DNA of 64,000 nt from assembly GCF_000220505.1 (NCBI RefSeq), contig NZ_AFPJ01000052.1, forward strand, positions 1-64,000, given 5' to 3'. Under the pieces are notes generated by a model. That model was not told the DNA's origin and ran no database searches. It was given only the letters and a program-made list of their open reading frames with translations. The DNA comes from Microbulbifer agarilyticus S89. GTDB lineage: Bacteria > Pseudomonadota > Gammaproteobacteria > Pseudomonadales > Cellvibrionaceae. The position numbers and the translations under genes were made by a program. This document shows, piece by piece, positions 1 to 10,736 of the stretch (its first letter is position 1; each line of letters begins with the position of its first letter).

Positions 1-75
1 ACGTACGTTCGTCGTTTTTTTTATGTCTGATTTTCTACGCCCGTATTAAACCTGCTTAGGTCAAATCTGCTTCGG

Positions 76-1092
76 TCAAATCTGGTTCCGCCGCGTCTGC
101 CAGGTAATCGGCCGCGCGTACTGGTCCACTTTATCTTCCACCCCCAGCAACATCGCAAACAGGGCCATACGCACCAGCAGGCCGTTATCGGTCTGGCGGA
201 AAATGGCCAAGCTCGGGTGCTCGTTCAGATCCGGATCGAGTTCGTTGGCTTCCGCACGGGAGTCCCGCGGCAGCGGATGCATGATGACCGTGTTGGGTTC
301 TGCGTGACGCGTGAAAATATCCCGGTTCAGACGGAAGCGCCCGCGGTAGCGATCCGCCTCTTCCTGGGATTCAAAACGCTCTTCCTGAATGCGGGTGGAG
401 TACACAATATCCACCGCCTTGATGGACTGCTCCAGCTGGTCGGAGACCGTCACCTGGTGGCCGGCCTCGCGCAGTTTTTCAATTACCGCCGGCGGCATTG
501 CCAGTTCTTGCGGAGATACGAACACCAGCTGTACGTTTTTAAACAGGCACAGCAGCTTGCACAGGGAGTGCACCGTGCGGCCGTATTTGAGGTCGCCGAT
601 CATGGCGATACGGAAGTTATCCAGGGAACCGCCCTTGCCTTCCAGCTCTTTGCGGATGGTGTACAAATCCAGCAGCGCCTGGGTGGGGTGTTCATTGGCA
701 CCGTCACCGCCGTTCACCACCGGCACCCGGCTGGCAGCGGCAAACTCGGCAACCGAGCCCGCCTGCGGGTGGCGCATACAGATAACATCGGAATAACCAG
801 AAAGCACCCGCGCGGTGTCGTACAGGGACTCGCCCTTGGCCATGGCGCTGGCAGAAACCCCCACGGTCTCGCGCACGGTGCCACCCAGCAGGTTGAAGGC
901 ACAGCCGAAGCTTACCCGGGTGCGGGTGCTGGGCTCGAGAAACATATTGCCGAGGATCGCGCCCTCGAGTACACGGGTCACTTTTTCCCGGCGCGCGTAG
1001 GGGACCATGGTGTCCGCTACGGTAAAGATCCGGTCGATGTCGCCGCGCTCAAATTGGCTGACGGAAAGGATATTGGCGCCGATAAAGTCCAT
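76..1092 (-). CDS. pyrB: Aspartate carbamoyltransferase catalytic chain
   Basis: This 338-residue enzyme condenses carbamoyl phosphate with aspartate to carbamoyl aspartate, the committed step of pyrimidine synthesis in the cytosol. The carbamoyl-phosphate loop STRTR is at residues 55-59, followed by Lys86, HPTQ at 135-138 and HPLPR at 272-276, all family signatures. It is slightly longer than the E. coli chain (about 310 residues). No regulatory chain gene (pyrI) or pyrC-like gene is visible, but the window ends just past its 3' end. A 139-base gap separates it from sbcB on the same strand. The identification is secure; whether it forms a regulated holoenzyme cannot be told here. Confidence 0.97.
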   Translation of the reverse strand: MDFIGANILSVSQFERGDIDRIFTVADTMVPYARREKVTRVLEGAILGNMFLEPSTRTRVSFGCAFNLLGGTVRETVGVSASAMAKGESLYDTARVLSGYSDVICMRHPQAGSVAEFAAASRVPVVNGGDGANEHPTQALLDLYTIRKELEGKGGSLDNFRIAMIGDLKYGRTVHSLCKLLCLFKNVQLVFVSPQELAMPPAVIEKLREAGHQVTVSDQLEQSIKAVDIVYSTRIQEERFESQEEADRYRGRFRLNRDIFTRHAEPNTVIMHPLPRDSRAEANELDPDLNEHPSLAIFRQTDNGLLVRMALFAMLLGVEDKVDQYARPITWQTRRNQI

Positions 1093-1231
1093 TGATGCTC
1101 CACTTTATGCACAGGTTTGCGCCGGGATCACCGGCGGCTTGGCGGGCGGTATTCTACGCGGCGGGCCCTGTTTGGAATAGTACGTCTAGACAAGTACGCC
1201 TTGAAGAGTAGCTACAACTCAGCCCAATACC

Positions 1232-2683
1232 TCAGCCCAGCAGCGCGTCGCCCCAGGCCTCCAGCTGATCCAGCAGCGCAATGCGCTCCGGGTACTCCTC
1301 TCGCAGGCGCGCAATTTCCTCAAAGTACGGCTCCATGGTAATACTGGCACCGAACTGGGGATCCGTCAGGCGCTGGTAGCGCCACTCCTCCCAGCGCTCT
1401 TGTTCATCCTCGCTCAGGGTCTGGGGGAAATTGCGTGCGCGCAGGCGGAAGAGTAGCTCCGGCAGGCGGGAATCGGAAAACGGCACCTCTGCCGCCAGCG
1501 CTTCCGGGCCGCGGCCGGCCAGCGCATTGTGCAGCTGCCGGCAGGTATCGCGGTCGGCGTCGTTCATAAAGCCATCGTAGAGTCGCGCTTCTACGTCCTT
1601 TTTCGGGAATTCGCCATCGAGGAACACCTGGTGGAGTTTTTCCGTCAGGTCCAGCCCTTGCAGCGCCTGCCAGTTGGCGCGGCAAGCCTCCTTGTCGATT
1701 TTGAGCTCGGCTGCACGCTCGTCCGACAGCATATTCGCCGGCGCCAGCACCGGGCAGCGGTTCATATGGATCAATTTCAGGCCTGCGGGCAGCTCCCCTT
1801 CCGCCAGTTGATCCCGCGCGGTATACAGACGCTCGCGCAGCGCCTCCGCATCCAGGTCCAGGATCGGTTGCGGGTCCATGGCCAGGTTGGCACAGATAAC
1901 CGCGTTGCGGTTCACCGGGTGCATGGCCAGGGGCAACACGTAGGTCAGGTGGCCATGGCTGGCGGGCACCTTGCCGGAGATGTGCAGCAAGGGCTTACGC
2001 TCGCGCGGATTGAGGATCTTCGCCACTTCCTGCTTGCGGCGCAGCTTGTACACATAGTCGTAAAGCTTGGGCTGCTTCTCGCGGATCAGGCGCGCCATAT
2101 CGATGGTGGCGTGCACATCGGAGAGTGCATCATGCGCCCCTTCGTGGCTGATGCCGTTGGCGGCGGTCAGCTCTTCCAGGCGGAAAGACGGTACCCGGGT
2201 ACCGTCGGCGCCATCGCGCTCGGGCCAGACGATGCCCTCGGGACGCAGCGCATAGGTGAGGCGCACCATGTCGATGATGTCCCAGCGGCTGTTGCCAGAC
2301 TTCCACTCGCGCTCGTAGGGGTCGAGCAGATTGCGGTACAGGGTGTGGCGGGTCACTTCATCGTCAAAGCGCAGGCTGTTGTAGCCCACCCCGCAGGTGC
2401 CCGGCGCACCCAGCTCATCGAGGATCTTCTGGATAAACTCGATTTCCGGCAGCCCTTCCGCAAACGCTTTCTGCGGCGCCAGTCCCGTCACCAGCGCCGC
2501 CATGGGCTGGGGCAGGCAATCGCTGGTGGGCTTGGCGTAAATCATCAGCGGGTCGCCGACGATATTCAGGTCCTCATCGGTGCGAATACCGGCGAACTGG
2601 GAGGGTTTATCCGCTCCCGGGTCTACGCCCCAGGTCTCGTAATCGTGCCAATACAGCGTGGTGCCAGACGGTTTGCCGGACAT
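1232..2683 (-). CDS. sbcB: Exodeoxyribonuclease I
   Basis: Exonuclease I degrades single-stranded DNA 3' to 5' and acts in recombination and mismatch repair. The 483-residue length is close to E. coli ExoI (475). The N-terminal DnaQ-like exonuclease fold opens with HDYETWG, giving the catalytic acidic pair D14/E16. A further acidic/His segment, HDALSDVHATID, falls near residue 190 and matches the DEDDh layout. The SH3-like and helical C-terminal part follows. The start at 2683 gives a canonical N-terminus. It is transcribed divergently from argS across 138 bases. Confidence 0.95.
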   Translation of the reverse strand: MSGKPSGTTLYWHDYETWGVDPGADKPSQFAGIRTDEDLNIVGDPLMIYAKPTSDCLPQPMAALVTGLAPQKAFAEGLPEIEFIQKILDELGAPGTCGVGYNSLRFDDEVTRHTLYRNLLDPYEREWKSGNSRWDIIDMVRLTYALRPEGIVWPERDGADGTRVPSFRLEELTAANGISHEGAHDALSDVHATIDMARLIREKQPKLYDYVYKLRRKQEVAKILNPRERKPLLHISGKVPASHGHLTYVLPLAMHPVNRNAVICANLAMDPQPILDLDAEALRERLYTARDQLAEGELPAGLKLIHMNRCPVLAPANMLSDERAAELKIDKEACRANWQALQGLDLTEKLHQVFLDGEFPKKDVEARLYDGFMNDADRDTCRQLHNALAGRGPEALAAEVPFSDSRLPELLFRLRARNFPQTLSEDEQERWEEWRYQRLTDPQFGASITMEPYFEEIARLREEYPERIALLDQLEAWGDALLG

Positions 2684-2821
2684 GTCTTCCCCCTGATTCC
2701 TTCAATTGGCGCCATGTTACCCCAGCTGGAGTGCACCGCGCAGGTTGCAAAGCCCCCGCCGCCCATTAAAATCCCGCCTTCTTCTATATTGTCCAGAACG
2801 TCCACGGGATAACGCCCCTTT

Positions 2822-4558
2822 ATGAATATTCGCCAGCAGCTTAACGACATTTTCCAGACCGCCATGACCAACGCGGGCATTCCCGCGGAGTGCAGCCCGG
2901 CGGTTGCCCCTGCCAAGAAGGCGGGCTTTGGCGACTATCAGGCCAACGGTGCCATGGCTGCCGCCAAGAAAGTGGGCACTAACCCACGGGAGCTGGCCGC
3001 CAAGATCATCGACAACCTGGGCGAGCAGCCGATGATCGAAAAGGTCGAGGTCGCCGGCCCCGGCTTTATCAACATTCACCTGAATGATGCCTGGCTGGGC
3101 AAAACCCTGGCCACTGCGCGTGCCGATGAGCGCCTGAACATCGCCGCCGTCGCCAGCCCCGAAACCGTGGTACTGGATTACTCCCACCCGAACCTCGCCA
3201 AAGAGATGCACGTGGGCCACCTGCGCACCACCATCATTGGCGACGCCCTCGCCCGCCTGCTGGAGTTCCAGGGGCACAAGGTGGTTCGCCAGAACCATAT
3301 GGGCGACTGGGGCACCCAGTTCGGCATGCTGCTGGCGCACCTGGCGGACCAGATGGAAAACCAGGATGCGGAAGTAGCCCTGGCGGACCTGGAGGTCTTC
3401 TACCGCGAAGCCAAGGTACGCTTCGACGAAGAGGAAGGCTTTGCCGACCGCGCGCGCGAATACGTGGTGAAACTGCAGGGTGGCGACGCCGACTGCCTGA
3501 AGCTGTGGCAGCGCTTTATCGACATTTCCATCAGCCACGCAGAAGAAATCTACGAGAAGCTGGGCGTCACCCTGAAGCGCGAAGACGTATACGCCGAGAG
3601 CCAGTACAACGACGACCTGCCGGTACTGGTGAAAGACCTGCTGGACCGCGGTATCGCGGTGGAAGACCAGGGCGCGATTGTGGCCTTCCTGCCGGAAATG
3701 GCCGACAAGGAAGGCAACCCGAGCGTAGTGATCATCCAGAAAAAAGGCGGTGGCTACCTTTACGCCACCACCGACCTGGCGGCCATCCGCTATCGCGCCA
3801 ATGTCCTGAATGCCAACCGTATTCTGTACATAGTGGACGCGCGCCAGTCCCTGCACCTGCAGCAGGCCTTTACCGTAGCGCGCAAGGCGGGCTACATCGC
3901 CGACAGCCAAACCCTGGAACACTGCGCCTTCGGCACCATGATGGGCGATGACGGCAAGCCATTTAAAACCCGTAGCGGTGGCACCGTGAAACTGGCCGCG
4001 CTGCTGGACGAAGCGGTAGAGCGCGCCACCGCACTGGTCGCCGACAAGAACCCGGAGCTGAGTGCCGAGGAGCAGGCCGAGATCGGCCGCGTGGTTGGTA
4101 TCGGCGCGGTGAAGTACGCGGACCTGAGCAAGACCCGCACCAACGATTACGTATTCAACTGGAATGCCATGCTGGCGTTCGAGGGCAATACCGCGCCTTA
4201 CCTACAGTATGCCTACACCCGCGTACGCAGCATCTTCCGCCGTGCCGGTATTGAGCCATCCGCGCTCACGGGCGACATCACCCTGGGCACCGATGCGGAA
4301 CGCGCGCTGGCCATCAAATTGAATCAGTTTGGTGAAGTACTGGATCAGGTGGCGAAAGACACCTTCCCCCACGTGCTGTGTACGTACCTATATGAACTGG
4401 CCAGCGCCTACATGGCCTTCTACGAGGCATGCCCGGTACTGAAAGAAGGTGTGACGGAAGAAGAGAAGCAGAGCCGACTGCAGTTGTGCGACCTGGTGGC
4501 GCGCACCTTGTCTACCGGCCTGGGCCTGCTGGGTATCGAGACGCTTGAGAAGATGTAA
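2822..4558 (+). CDS. argS: Arginyl-tRNA synthetase
   Basis: This 578-residue class I synthetase charges tRNA-Arg with arginine; E. coli ArgS has 577 residues. The HIGH-type signature is HVGH at residues 130-133. An N-terminal Arg-tRNA-synthetase additional domain precedes it (about 1-90), and the C-terminal DALR-type anticodon-binding helical domain occupies the last 120 residues or so. As is common in ArgS, no classical KMSKS is evident. The ATG follows a C/T-rich stretch with no strong ribosome-binding site, but the N-terminus aligns with the family. It stands alone, with a convergent small gene downstream. Confidence 0.97.
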   Translation: MNIRQQLNDIFQTAMTNAGIPAECSPAVAPAKKAGFGDYQANGAMAAAKKVGTNPRELAAKIIDNLGEQPMIEKVEVAGPGFINIHLNDAWLGKTLATARADERLNIAAVASPETVVLDYSHPNLAKEMHVGHLRTTIIGDALARLLEFQGHKVVRQNHMGDWGTQFGMLLAHLADQMENQDAEVALADLEVFYREAKVRFDEEEGFADRAREYVVKLQGGDADCLKLWQRFIDISISHAEEIYEKLGVTLKREDVYAESQYNDDLPVLVKDLLDRGIAVEDQGAIVAFLPEMADKEGNPSVVIIQKKGGGYLYATTDLAAIRYRANVLNANRILYIVDARQSLHLQQAFTVARKAGYIADSQTLEHCAFGTMMGDDGKPFKTRSGGTVKLAALLDEAVERATALVADKNPELSAEEQAEIGRVVGIGAVKYADLSKTRTNDYVFNWNAMLAFEGNTAPYLQYAYTRVRSIFRRAGIEPSALTGDITLGTDAERALAIKLNQFGEVLDQVAKDTFPHVLCTYLYELASAYMAFYEACPVLKEGVTEEEKQSRLQLCDLVARTLSTGLGLLGIETLEKM

Positions 4559-4588
4559 CTCGGGAAAAAGCGTGTAACAAGAACGGCC

Positions 4589-4828
4589 TCAGGCGCTTTC
4601 CCTGGAAAGCGCCTGCTGCAACACCTGCTGGGCACTGGCTAGGTCTGCGTCGCGGATCAGCCAGAGCTCCGAATTCCAATTCAAATTCCCCGCGCCAAAG
4701 CCGTGCCCGCCCTGCGCAGACTCTACCCGGGTTTTCTGGGTCAAAACCGAATAGCCCGCAGACTGCAAAAGATTCTGCAAATAGCTGCCCAGTAGCTGAT
4801 CGTCCGTTGTGTAAATTTTTCGCGCCAT
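4589..4828 (-). CDS. Small DUF2007-like protein (putative signal-transducing)
   Basis: This 79-residue protein starts MARKIYTTDD. It has the pattern of DUF2007 proteins: a short beta strand, a helix covering the accessory segment LGSYLQNLLQSAGY, and a C-terminal ELWLIRDADLASAQQVL stretch. Function is unknown in the family; a PII-like or ACT-like fold is usually inferred. An in-frame extension to 4984 is possible, but the added residues look like shadow coding, so the ATG at 4828 is preferred. It converges on argS. A perfect 11-bp hairpin (4591-4614, two-base loop) covers its last codons but has no following T-run, so it is not called a terminator. Confidence 0.6.
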   Translation of the reverse strand: MARKIYTTDDQLLGSYLQNLLQSAGYSVLTQKTRVESAQGGHGFGAGNLNWNSELWLIRDADLASAQQVLQQALSRESA

Positions 4829-5076
4829 GATGCGAATGAGTAACCTTGCAATCCCTGCTCGGCGGACTTTTGGTCCGGCTGCGAGTCGTCCCCAAATTCT
4901 GAAATGATATTTCGTGGAATTTGCCATTCCCCGCCAGACATCCAGTGTCCCTTTCTGGCACCGACGTGCAAATCGGAATGGCATAATAAAAAGATAGACT
5001 AGAGGGGGAGGAGGCGCCGTGCGGGAAGGATGAAATACGCGGCGCTGATCGCTTGCTGGCGCCTGTTACCTTGCAT

Positions 5077-6852
5077 TTACTTTTTATTGGAGTTTACCAA
5101 CTCCAGCGGCCGCACCACATCGCCGTTGGCACTACCTTTGCCATCGGCGGCCATTGTTGGCAGCGATGCCGAGTAGACCTGGTATTTGTTCTTGCCGTGG
5201 CGTTTGGCGTGGTACATCGCCATATCGGCTTTTTGCAGAATAGCTTCCAGCGTTTCGCCCTTACCTTCAACCGCGACCACGCCAATACTCATGGTGACAG
5301 ACACCAGGTTATCGCCGATCTTCACTGGCTGGGCCACGGTATTCAGTAGTTTTTCCGCAAGTATCCGGCAACTATCGCCACGGGCATCGCGCACGAACAC
5401 ACAGAACTCATCGCCACTGAGGCGCGCCACAATATCGCTGGAGCGCATCACGCTGAGCAAGCGGCGGGCAACCACGCACAAAAGCTCATCGCCACCCTGG
5501 TGCCCCAGCGTATCGTTCACCTGTTTGAAGTCATCCAGGTCAATAAAAAACAAATGCCCCAATGGCTGTACTTCACCTGACTGGTGCCGTGCCAGCTCCA
5601 GATGAAACTCCAGCTGCTCGATCAAACTGTACCGATTATCCAGACCAGTGAGGCTGTCGTGCATGGCGATCTGCTCGAGCTGGGCCGTTTTGCGAGTCAC
5701 CATCTCGTTCATATCTTCCAGTTGGTCACATACCGCGTGGCCGGTGGTATCGAGAACATCGAGCTCGTCGAATTTTTCCAGGTTTTTGTTCACCGGCTGG
5801 ATTAGCTGGCGAGCATCATTAAAACGGCCATTGGTCAGCAGCGGCAGCGCCTGCGCCAGTCGGCGTAAACGGACAATGGGACCCCACAGGATTCCCGCAA
5901 CCGCCGCGCTGAAAATCAGCGCCCCCAGAACCGCAAACAAGAACAGGATTTTTACCGACTCGCTGATGTGCCCCACCTGGGTCGATACATCCTCAATAAA
6001 CACAAACTGCGGCCCTTCGTCATGCATATCCATTCGCATGGTGCGAATATCGAACTGGCGTTCGTCCAGCTCGTACACCCGCTCCCGCTTCAGCCCAGAC
6101 ATTTGCGGCACATCGGCAGCGACCCGATCCAACAGCGGTAGTACCCGCTCCCGGGAAGTCAGTGACAGAATTTCGCGCTGCCAGTTGGCCAGATAAATAC
6201 CACCGCTATTGGTTGGCGCCTGCTCCCGCACCGCCGAAAGAATCCCAATATCGGTGCCGGTCATTTCACGGAACCGCTGCAGGGCCTTGACCAGTGGCCG
6301 CTCCACCTGCAACACATAATCGCCGGCGCGTGCGCGCATGGGCAGAGCCAGGCTTTGCACACACACAGGATCACAGTGCACCAGCTCCAGCAGCTGGCCG
6401 CCCAGCAACACCTGTGCCACCTGTCCCGGGCGCAACTTGCGCTGCGGTGCCCCCCAGCTGTCCACCAGCTGGCTGTCTTCGTCATAGACCTTGAGCGAGT
6501 GCAGTACCCAGCTTTGCTGCAGCAGCTCCCACTGCCGGTCCAGCGCTTTGCCCAGTTCCTCCTGGGAGGAAATACGCCCGCGGGGACTGAGCGCAATCAG
6601 CTCCGCCAGCCGCACCAGCTCCTCGCGGGATTGCTGCAGCAGGCCGGAAACCTGAAACTGGAAATTGAGATGCCGCTGTTCGCGGTTTTTGGACATCAGG
6701 GACTGCAGGCTGCCGTTGCCCAGCAGGATAAAGAACAGGCACACGGCGACGACCAGCATTGCCGAGGAGAGGCAGGCCTTAACGCGCAGCGAGTTGAAGT
6801 TTGCCTGTGACAACACGGTGCAATCCCCTGTTCCCTGGGAATGGATACGCAC
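5077..6852 (-). CDS. Membrane-anchored GGDEF diguanylate cyclase
   Basis: The 591-residue protein should make cyclic di-GMP from GTP at the inner membrane. Helix 1 spans about residues 27-46. A periplasmic sensor of about 250 residues follows, then helix 2 (about 301-322), a HAMP-like linker (323-375) and a GGDEF domain (about 395-555). The active-site motif is SGDEF (479-483), a Ser-for-Gly variant found in active cyclases. The inhibitory site RxxD is intact as RSSD at 470-473, five residues upstream, so product inhibition is expected. No EAL domain is present. The signal sensed is unknown. It may feed the Lap-type and EPS functions later in the window, but that link is inference. Confidence 0.9.
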   Translation of the reverse strand: MRIHSQGTGDCTVLSQANFNSLRVKACLSSAMLVVAVCLFFILLGNGSLQSLMSKNREQRHLNFQFQVSGLLQQSREELVRLAELIALSPRGRISSQEELGKALDRQWELLQQSWVLHSLKVYDEDSQLVDSWGAPQRKLRPGQVAQVLLGGQLLELVHCDPVCVQSLALPMRARAGDYVLQVERPLVKALQRFREMTGTDIGILSAVREQAPTNSGGIYLANWQREILSLTSRERVLPLLDRVAADVPQMSGLKRERVYELDERQFDIRTMRMDMHDEGPQFVFIEDVSTQVGHISESVKILFLFAVLGALIFSAAVAGILWGPIVRLRRLAQALPLLTNGRFNDARQLIQPVNKNLEKFDELDVLDTTGHAVCDQLEDMNEMVTRKTAQLEQIAMHDSLTGLDNRYSLIEQLEFHLELARHQSGEVQPLGHLFFIDLDDFKQVNDTLGHQGGDELLCVVARRLLSVMRSSDIVARLSGDEFCVFVRDARGDSCRILAEKLLNTVAQPVKIGDNLVSVTMSIGVVAVEGKGETLEAILQKADMAMYHAKRHGKNKYQVYSASLPTMAADGKGSANGDVVRPLELVNSNKK

Positions 6853-7332
6853 GGCCGCGATCCCTCGGGCCCTGTCGCATTATTGGATTATTCACGGAGT
6901 ATGGCGCAAATCCCTAGGGTGGCCCGCTCGACCAGCCAGTGCACAGAAAAAAATAGCGCCAACCTGCCCGAAACAGGATATATCTCACAAAAACACGAAT
7001 ACCCCAGCACATTTCGCCCCCCAAACCGGCGAATTGCCCGTAAACACTGCTGTTGCTAAGATGCGCGCCGACCGGCATCCCCACAGACTCGAACTGTCGA
7101 CGGGGTCATAACGACGGTGTCACAACGACAGAGTCGCGCCGGCAATTGGGCAAGTTCACTTTGCCACACCATTATTACTGAACGTCGAATACGGGAACGG
7201 CTGGTCACTCGCCATGCTGCCCCGAAATGAATACGGATCCGTTCGTCCGATCCACTTTGCTATTTTTGAGCGTTAACGCACTCCGGAAAACTGTCCCCGG
7301 GTGCTCCCAGCGTTTACAGGAATCCGACCACC
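6853..7332. other. 480-base intergenic region before gcvP
   Basis: No coding sequence is supported here. The region separates the divergent diguanylate cyclase and gcvP genes and should hold both promoters. I looked for the conserved core of a glycine riboswitch ahead of gcvP and did not recognise one. The only clear structure is a set of three 14-base imperfect direct repeats at 7098-7139. Confidence 0.5.
7098..7139. repeat. Three tandem 14-bp imperfect repeats upstream of gcvP
   Basis: The units CGACGGGGTCATAA, CGACGGTGTCACAA and CGACAGAGTCGCGC lie head to tail. All begin CGAC and share GTC at the same position. They sit about 195 bases before the gcvP start codon. Phased short repeats of this kind can be regulator binding sites, but no protein can be assigned. 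Confidence 0.5.
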
Positions 7333-10224
7333 ATGACCCAGCCTTCCCTCAAGCAGTTGGAACAGCACGACGCCTTTATCCGCCGCCATATCGGCCCGGA
7401 CGCCGCGCAGACCCAGGCCATGCTCGACACCCTCGGTGTCGCCACCCTGGACGAACTGATTGAAAAGACCGTGCCTGCCGCTATCCGTAAATCCGATGAC
7501 CTGAACCTGGCAGATGCGGTGGACGAACAGGAGGCGCTGGCGGAGCTGAAAGCGCTGGCAAGCCGCAACAAGATTTTCCGCACCTTTATCGGTATGGGTT
7601 ACCACGACACCATCACCCCCAACGTGATCCTGCGCAACGTGCTGGAAAATCCGGGCTGGTACACCGCCTACACCCCCTACCAGCCGGAAATTGCCCAGGG
7701 CCGCCTGGAAGGCCTGCTGAACTTCCAGCAGATGATCATGGACCTGACCGGTATGGACCTGGCCAACGCCTCCATGCTGGACGAAGGCACCGCAGCGGCG
7801 GAAGCCATGGCCATGTGTAAGCGCCAGGTAAAGCGCAACAAATCCAACGTCTTCTTTGTGGACGCCGACTGCCACCCGCAAACCATCGCGGTGGTACAGA
7901 CCCGCGCGGAACACTTCGGCTTTGAAGTGGTTGTAGGCAATCCGGAAACCGACCTGCCAGAAGAACTGTTCGGCGCCCTGTTCCAGTACCCGGGCTCAAC
8001 CGGTGTGGTACGCGACCTCACCGACCTGATAGCCAAGGTGCACGCAGCCAATGCGCTGGTCACCGTGGCCGCGGACCTGATGAGCCTGGTGGCGCTGAAA
8101 GCGCCGGGTGAAATGGGTGCCGACGTGGTGGTTGGCTGTAACCAGCGTTTCGGTATCCCGATGGGTTACGGTGGCCCGCACGCCGGCTTCTTCGCCTTCC
8201 GCGAAGCTTACAAGCGCTCCGCGCCCGGCCGTATCATTGGTGTGTCCGTGGACAGCAAGGGGAAACGCGCCCTGCGTATGGCCATGCAAACGCGCGAGCA
8301 GCATATCCGCCGTGAGAAGGCCAACTCCAACATCTGTACCTCCCAGGTACTACTGGCCGTCATGAGCGCCTTCTACGCGATTTACCACGGCCCGGAAGGT
8401 CTCAAGACCATCGCCGCGCGTATCCAGCGCCTCACCGACATTCTCGCCTCCGGCCTGAAGGAAAAAGGCCTGAGCCTCACCCACGACAGCTGGTTCGACA
8501 CCCTCACCGTCTCCGTGGGCGACAAGCAGTCCGAGATTTTCGAGCGCGCCATTGCCGCAGAGATCAACCTGCGCAAAGTGGGTACAGACGCGCTGGGTGT
8601 GAGCCTGAACGAAACCACCAAGCTGGAAGACGTTGCCGAGCTGCTGAACATTTTCACCGGTGCAGAGCACGGCCTTGACCTGAACGCGATGGACACCGAG
8701 CTGGCCGCCAAAGGCCCCGCCGGCGTTCCCGCCAGCCTGCAGCGCGCCAGCGAATTCATGACCCACCCGGTATTCAACACGCACCATTCCGAAACCGAAA
8801 TGCTGCGCTACCTGAAAACCCTGGAGTCCAAAGACATTGCCCTGAACCACAGCATGATTCCGCTGGGTTCCTGCACCATGAAGCTGAACGCCACCGCCGA
8901 AATGATCCCGGTGACCTGGCCAGAGTTCGGCAAGCTGCACCCGTTTGCCCCGTCCGACCAGGCCCAGGGCTACCGCGAGATGTTTACCCAGCTGGAAACC
9001 ATGCTGGCGGAATGTACCGGTTACGACGCCGTGAGCCTGCAGCCGAATGCCGGCTCCCAGGGTGAGTACGCGGGCTTGGTCGCCATCAAGAAATACCTGG
9101 AAGCGAAAGGTGAAGGCCAGCGTGATATCTGCCTGATCCCGGCGTCTGCCCACGGCACCAACCCCGCTTCGGCGATGATGGTGAGCATGAAGGTTGTGGT
9201 GGTTGCCTGTGACAACAAGGGCAACGTCGACATCGCCGACCTGAAAGCAAAAATTGCAGAGCACGGCGACCGCGTCGCCGCTCTGATGGTGACCTACCCC
9301 TCCACCCACGGTGTATTCGAGGAAGGCATCCGCGAGATCTGCGAGCTTATCCACAACGCCGGCGGCCAAGTGTATATCGACGGCGCCAACATGAACGCCC
9401 TGATTGGGGTAGCCGCACCGGGCAAATTCGGTGGCGACGTATCCCACCTGAACCTGCACAAAACCTTCTGTATTCCCCACGGTGGTGGCGGCCCGGGTAT
9501 GGGTCCGATTGCGGTGGGCGAACACTTGAAGCCTTACCTGGCAGGCCACCCGGTGACCGAAGTGCCGGGCAACGATCCGGTCAACGGCACTATTTCCGCC
9601 GCGCCTTGGGGTTCCGCCAGCATTCTGCCAATCAGCTGGATGTACATCCGCATGATGGGCAAAAAAGGCATGAAGCTCGCCACCGAGACCGCGATCCTGA
9701 ATGCCAACTATGTGGCCAAGAAGCTGAGCGAACACTACCCGCTGCTGTACAAAGGCAGTAACGGTTTTATCGCCCACGAGTGTCTGATCGATCTGCGCCC
9801 GCTGAAAGAAGTAAGCGGTATTACCGAGGAAGACATCGCCAAGCGTCTGATGGATTTCGGCTTCCACGCGCCGACCATGTCCTTCCCGGTAGCCGGAACG
9901 CTGATGATCGAGCCGACCGAATCGGAAGCGCAGGAAGAGCTGGATCGCTTCGTACAAGCCATGGCGACCATCCGTCAGGAAGCGGAAGACGTGGCCAGCG
10001 GCAAATACAGTGCAGACGATAACCCCCTGCACAATGCGCCGCATACGCAAGACGATGTGATGACCGACGACTGGACCCACCCGTACAGCCGCGAAGTCGC
10101 CGGTCGCCCGGCCGCCTGGCTGAAGCACCACAAGGTGTGGCCGGCGTCCAACCGTATCGACAACGTCTACGGTGACCGCAACCTGATCTGTTCCTGTCCG
10201 CCGGTTGAGAGCTACATGGACTAA
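7333..10224 (+). CDS. gcvP: Glycine dehydrogenase (decarboxylating), P-protein
   Basis: This 963-residue P-protein is the PLP-dependent subunit of the glycine cleavage system. It decarboxylates glycine and passes the aminomethyl group to lipoyl H-protein. The length matches E. coli GcvP (957). The PLP-binding lysine is Lys710 in [11 protein letters not shown], followed by a Gly-rich loop. The N- and C-terminal halves show the known internal homology of the long P-protein. The partners gcvT and gcvH are not adjacent, unlike the common gcvTHP operon, so the gene stands alone with its own leader and terminator. Confidence 0.97.
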   Translation: MTQPSLKQLEQHDAFIRRHIGPDAAQTQAMLDTLGVATLDELIEKTVPAAIRKSDDLNLADAVDEQEALAELKALASRNKIFRTFIGMGYHDTITPNVILRNVLENPGWYTAYTPYQPEIAQGRLEGLLNFQQMIMDLTGMDLANASMLDEGTAAAEAMAMCKRQVKRNKSNVFFVDADCHPQTIAVVQTRAEHFGFEVVVGNPETDLPEELFGALFQYPGSTGVVRDLTDLIAKVHAANALVTVAADLMSLVALKAPGEMGADVVVGCNQRFGIPMGYGGPHAGFFAFREAYKRSAPGRIIGVSVDSKGKRALRMAMQTREQHIRREKANSNICTSQVLLAVMSAFYAIYHGPEGLKTIAARIQRLTDILASGLKEKGLSLTHDSWFDTLTVSVGDKQSEIFERAIAAEINLRKVGTDALGVSLNETTKLEDVAELLNIFTGAEHGLDLNAMDTELAAKGPAGVPASLQRASEFMTHPVFNTHHSETEMLRYLKTLESKDIALNHSMIPLGSCTMKLNATAEMIPVTWPEFGKLHPFAPSDQAQGYREMFTQLETMLAECTGYDAVSLQPNAGSQGEYAGLVAIKKYLEAKGEGQRDICLIPASAHGTNPASAMMVSMKVVVVACDNKGNVDIADLKAKIAEHGDRVAALMVTYPSTHGVFEEGIREICELIHNAGGQVYIDGANMNALIGVAAPGKFGGDVSHLNLHKTFCIPHGGGGPGMGPIAVGEHLKPYLAGHPVTEVPGNDPVNGTISAAPWGSASILPISWMYIRMMGKKGMKLATETAILNANYVAKKLSEHYPLLYKGSNGFIAHECLIDLRPLKEVSGITEEDIAKRLMDFGFHAPTMSFPVAGTLMIEPTESEAQEELDRFVQAMATIRQEAEDVASGKYSADDNPLHNAPHTQDDVMTDDWTHPYSREVAGRPAAWLKHHKVWPASNRIDNVYGDRNLICSCPPVESYMD

Positions 10225-10251
10225 GTCGATTAAGAACACGTAGCCCAGAAA

Positions 10252-10284
10252 CAAAAATGCCGGAGCAGTGCTCCGGCATTTTTG
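10252..10284. terminator. Bidirectional intrinsic terminator after gcvP
   Basis: A perfect 16-bp stem (CAAAAATGCCGGAGCA and its complement) encloses a one-base centre. A T-run lies on the 3' side on the plus strand and the A-run gives the same on the minus strand. It lies between convergent gcvP and the lipoprotein gene and can serve both. Confidence 0.9.
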
Positions 10285-10313
10285 TTTAAGCTTTAAAAAA
10301 GGCGCTAAGCCTC

Positions 10314-10709
10314 TCACGATCTGTCGGCACCCTCCCGACATTCACCACGCACCTCACCACCCTGCGGCGAGACCACTCGATCAATCACAAAATACCCGTC
10401 GCGGCAGAAACCCGTTTCCTGGAGTTTAAGCTGTAACGCATGATCGAAGTTCACCCGGCGCGGCCGGCCGAAGCCTTCGTATTGCTTGCCCATGCGCGCG
10501 CGTTGGCTGGCGCTCTGGGTATAGGGCCCCTGCAATGCGGGGGCAGCGACTTCCAGTGCGTAAGTAAAACGTTTGGAACCGTTGGCGGAAATCTCGGTGT
10601 GAAAAGACTCTTTGATTCCCGGGTTTGGGGCCGCCGGTTCGCTGGCGCAACCACCCAATAATTGGGTCATCAGCAACAGGGCTGCGCCGGTAACAATTGC
10701 TTGTTTCAT
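10314..10709 (-). CDS. Small lipoprotein of unknown function
   Basis: The 131-residue product begins with a lipoprotein signal: a hydrophobic stretch (about 5-17) then the lipobox LGGC, with acylated Cys at about residue 21. The mature part is short. It has Gly/Arg-rich and aromatic positions and two later cysteines (in GFCRDGY and GECREG) that could form a disulfide. I do not recognise the family. It sits just downstream of purU on the same strand (27-base gap) and may be cotranscribed, though no functional link to purine metabolism is evident. Envelope location is predicted from the signal only. Confidence 0.7.
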   Translation of the reverse strand: MKQAIVTGAALLLMTQLLGGCASEPAAPNPGIKESFHTEISANGSKRFTYALEVAAPALQGPYTQSASQRARMGKQYEGFGRPRRVNFDHALQLKLQETGFCRDGYFVIDRVVSPQGGEVRGECREGADRS

Positions 10710-10736
10710 CTTTCCCCCAAGAGAGCTATTTGAGAA

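Noticed and set aside
4591..4614. Perfect 11-bp hairpin as an argS terminator
   Set aside because: It has no T-run on either strand and overlaps the end of the small convergent gene's coding sequence.
6853..7332. Glycine riboswitch ahead of gcvP
   Set aside because: The conserved core sequences were not recognised; only short repeats are present.
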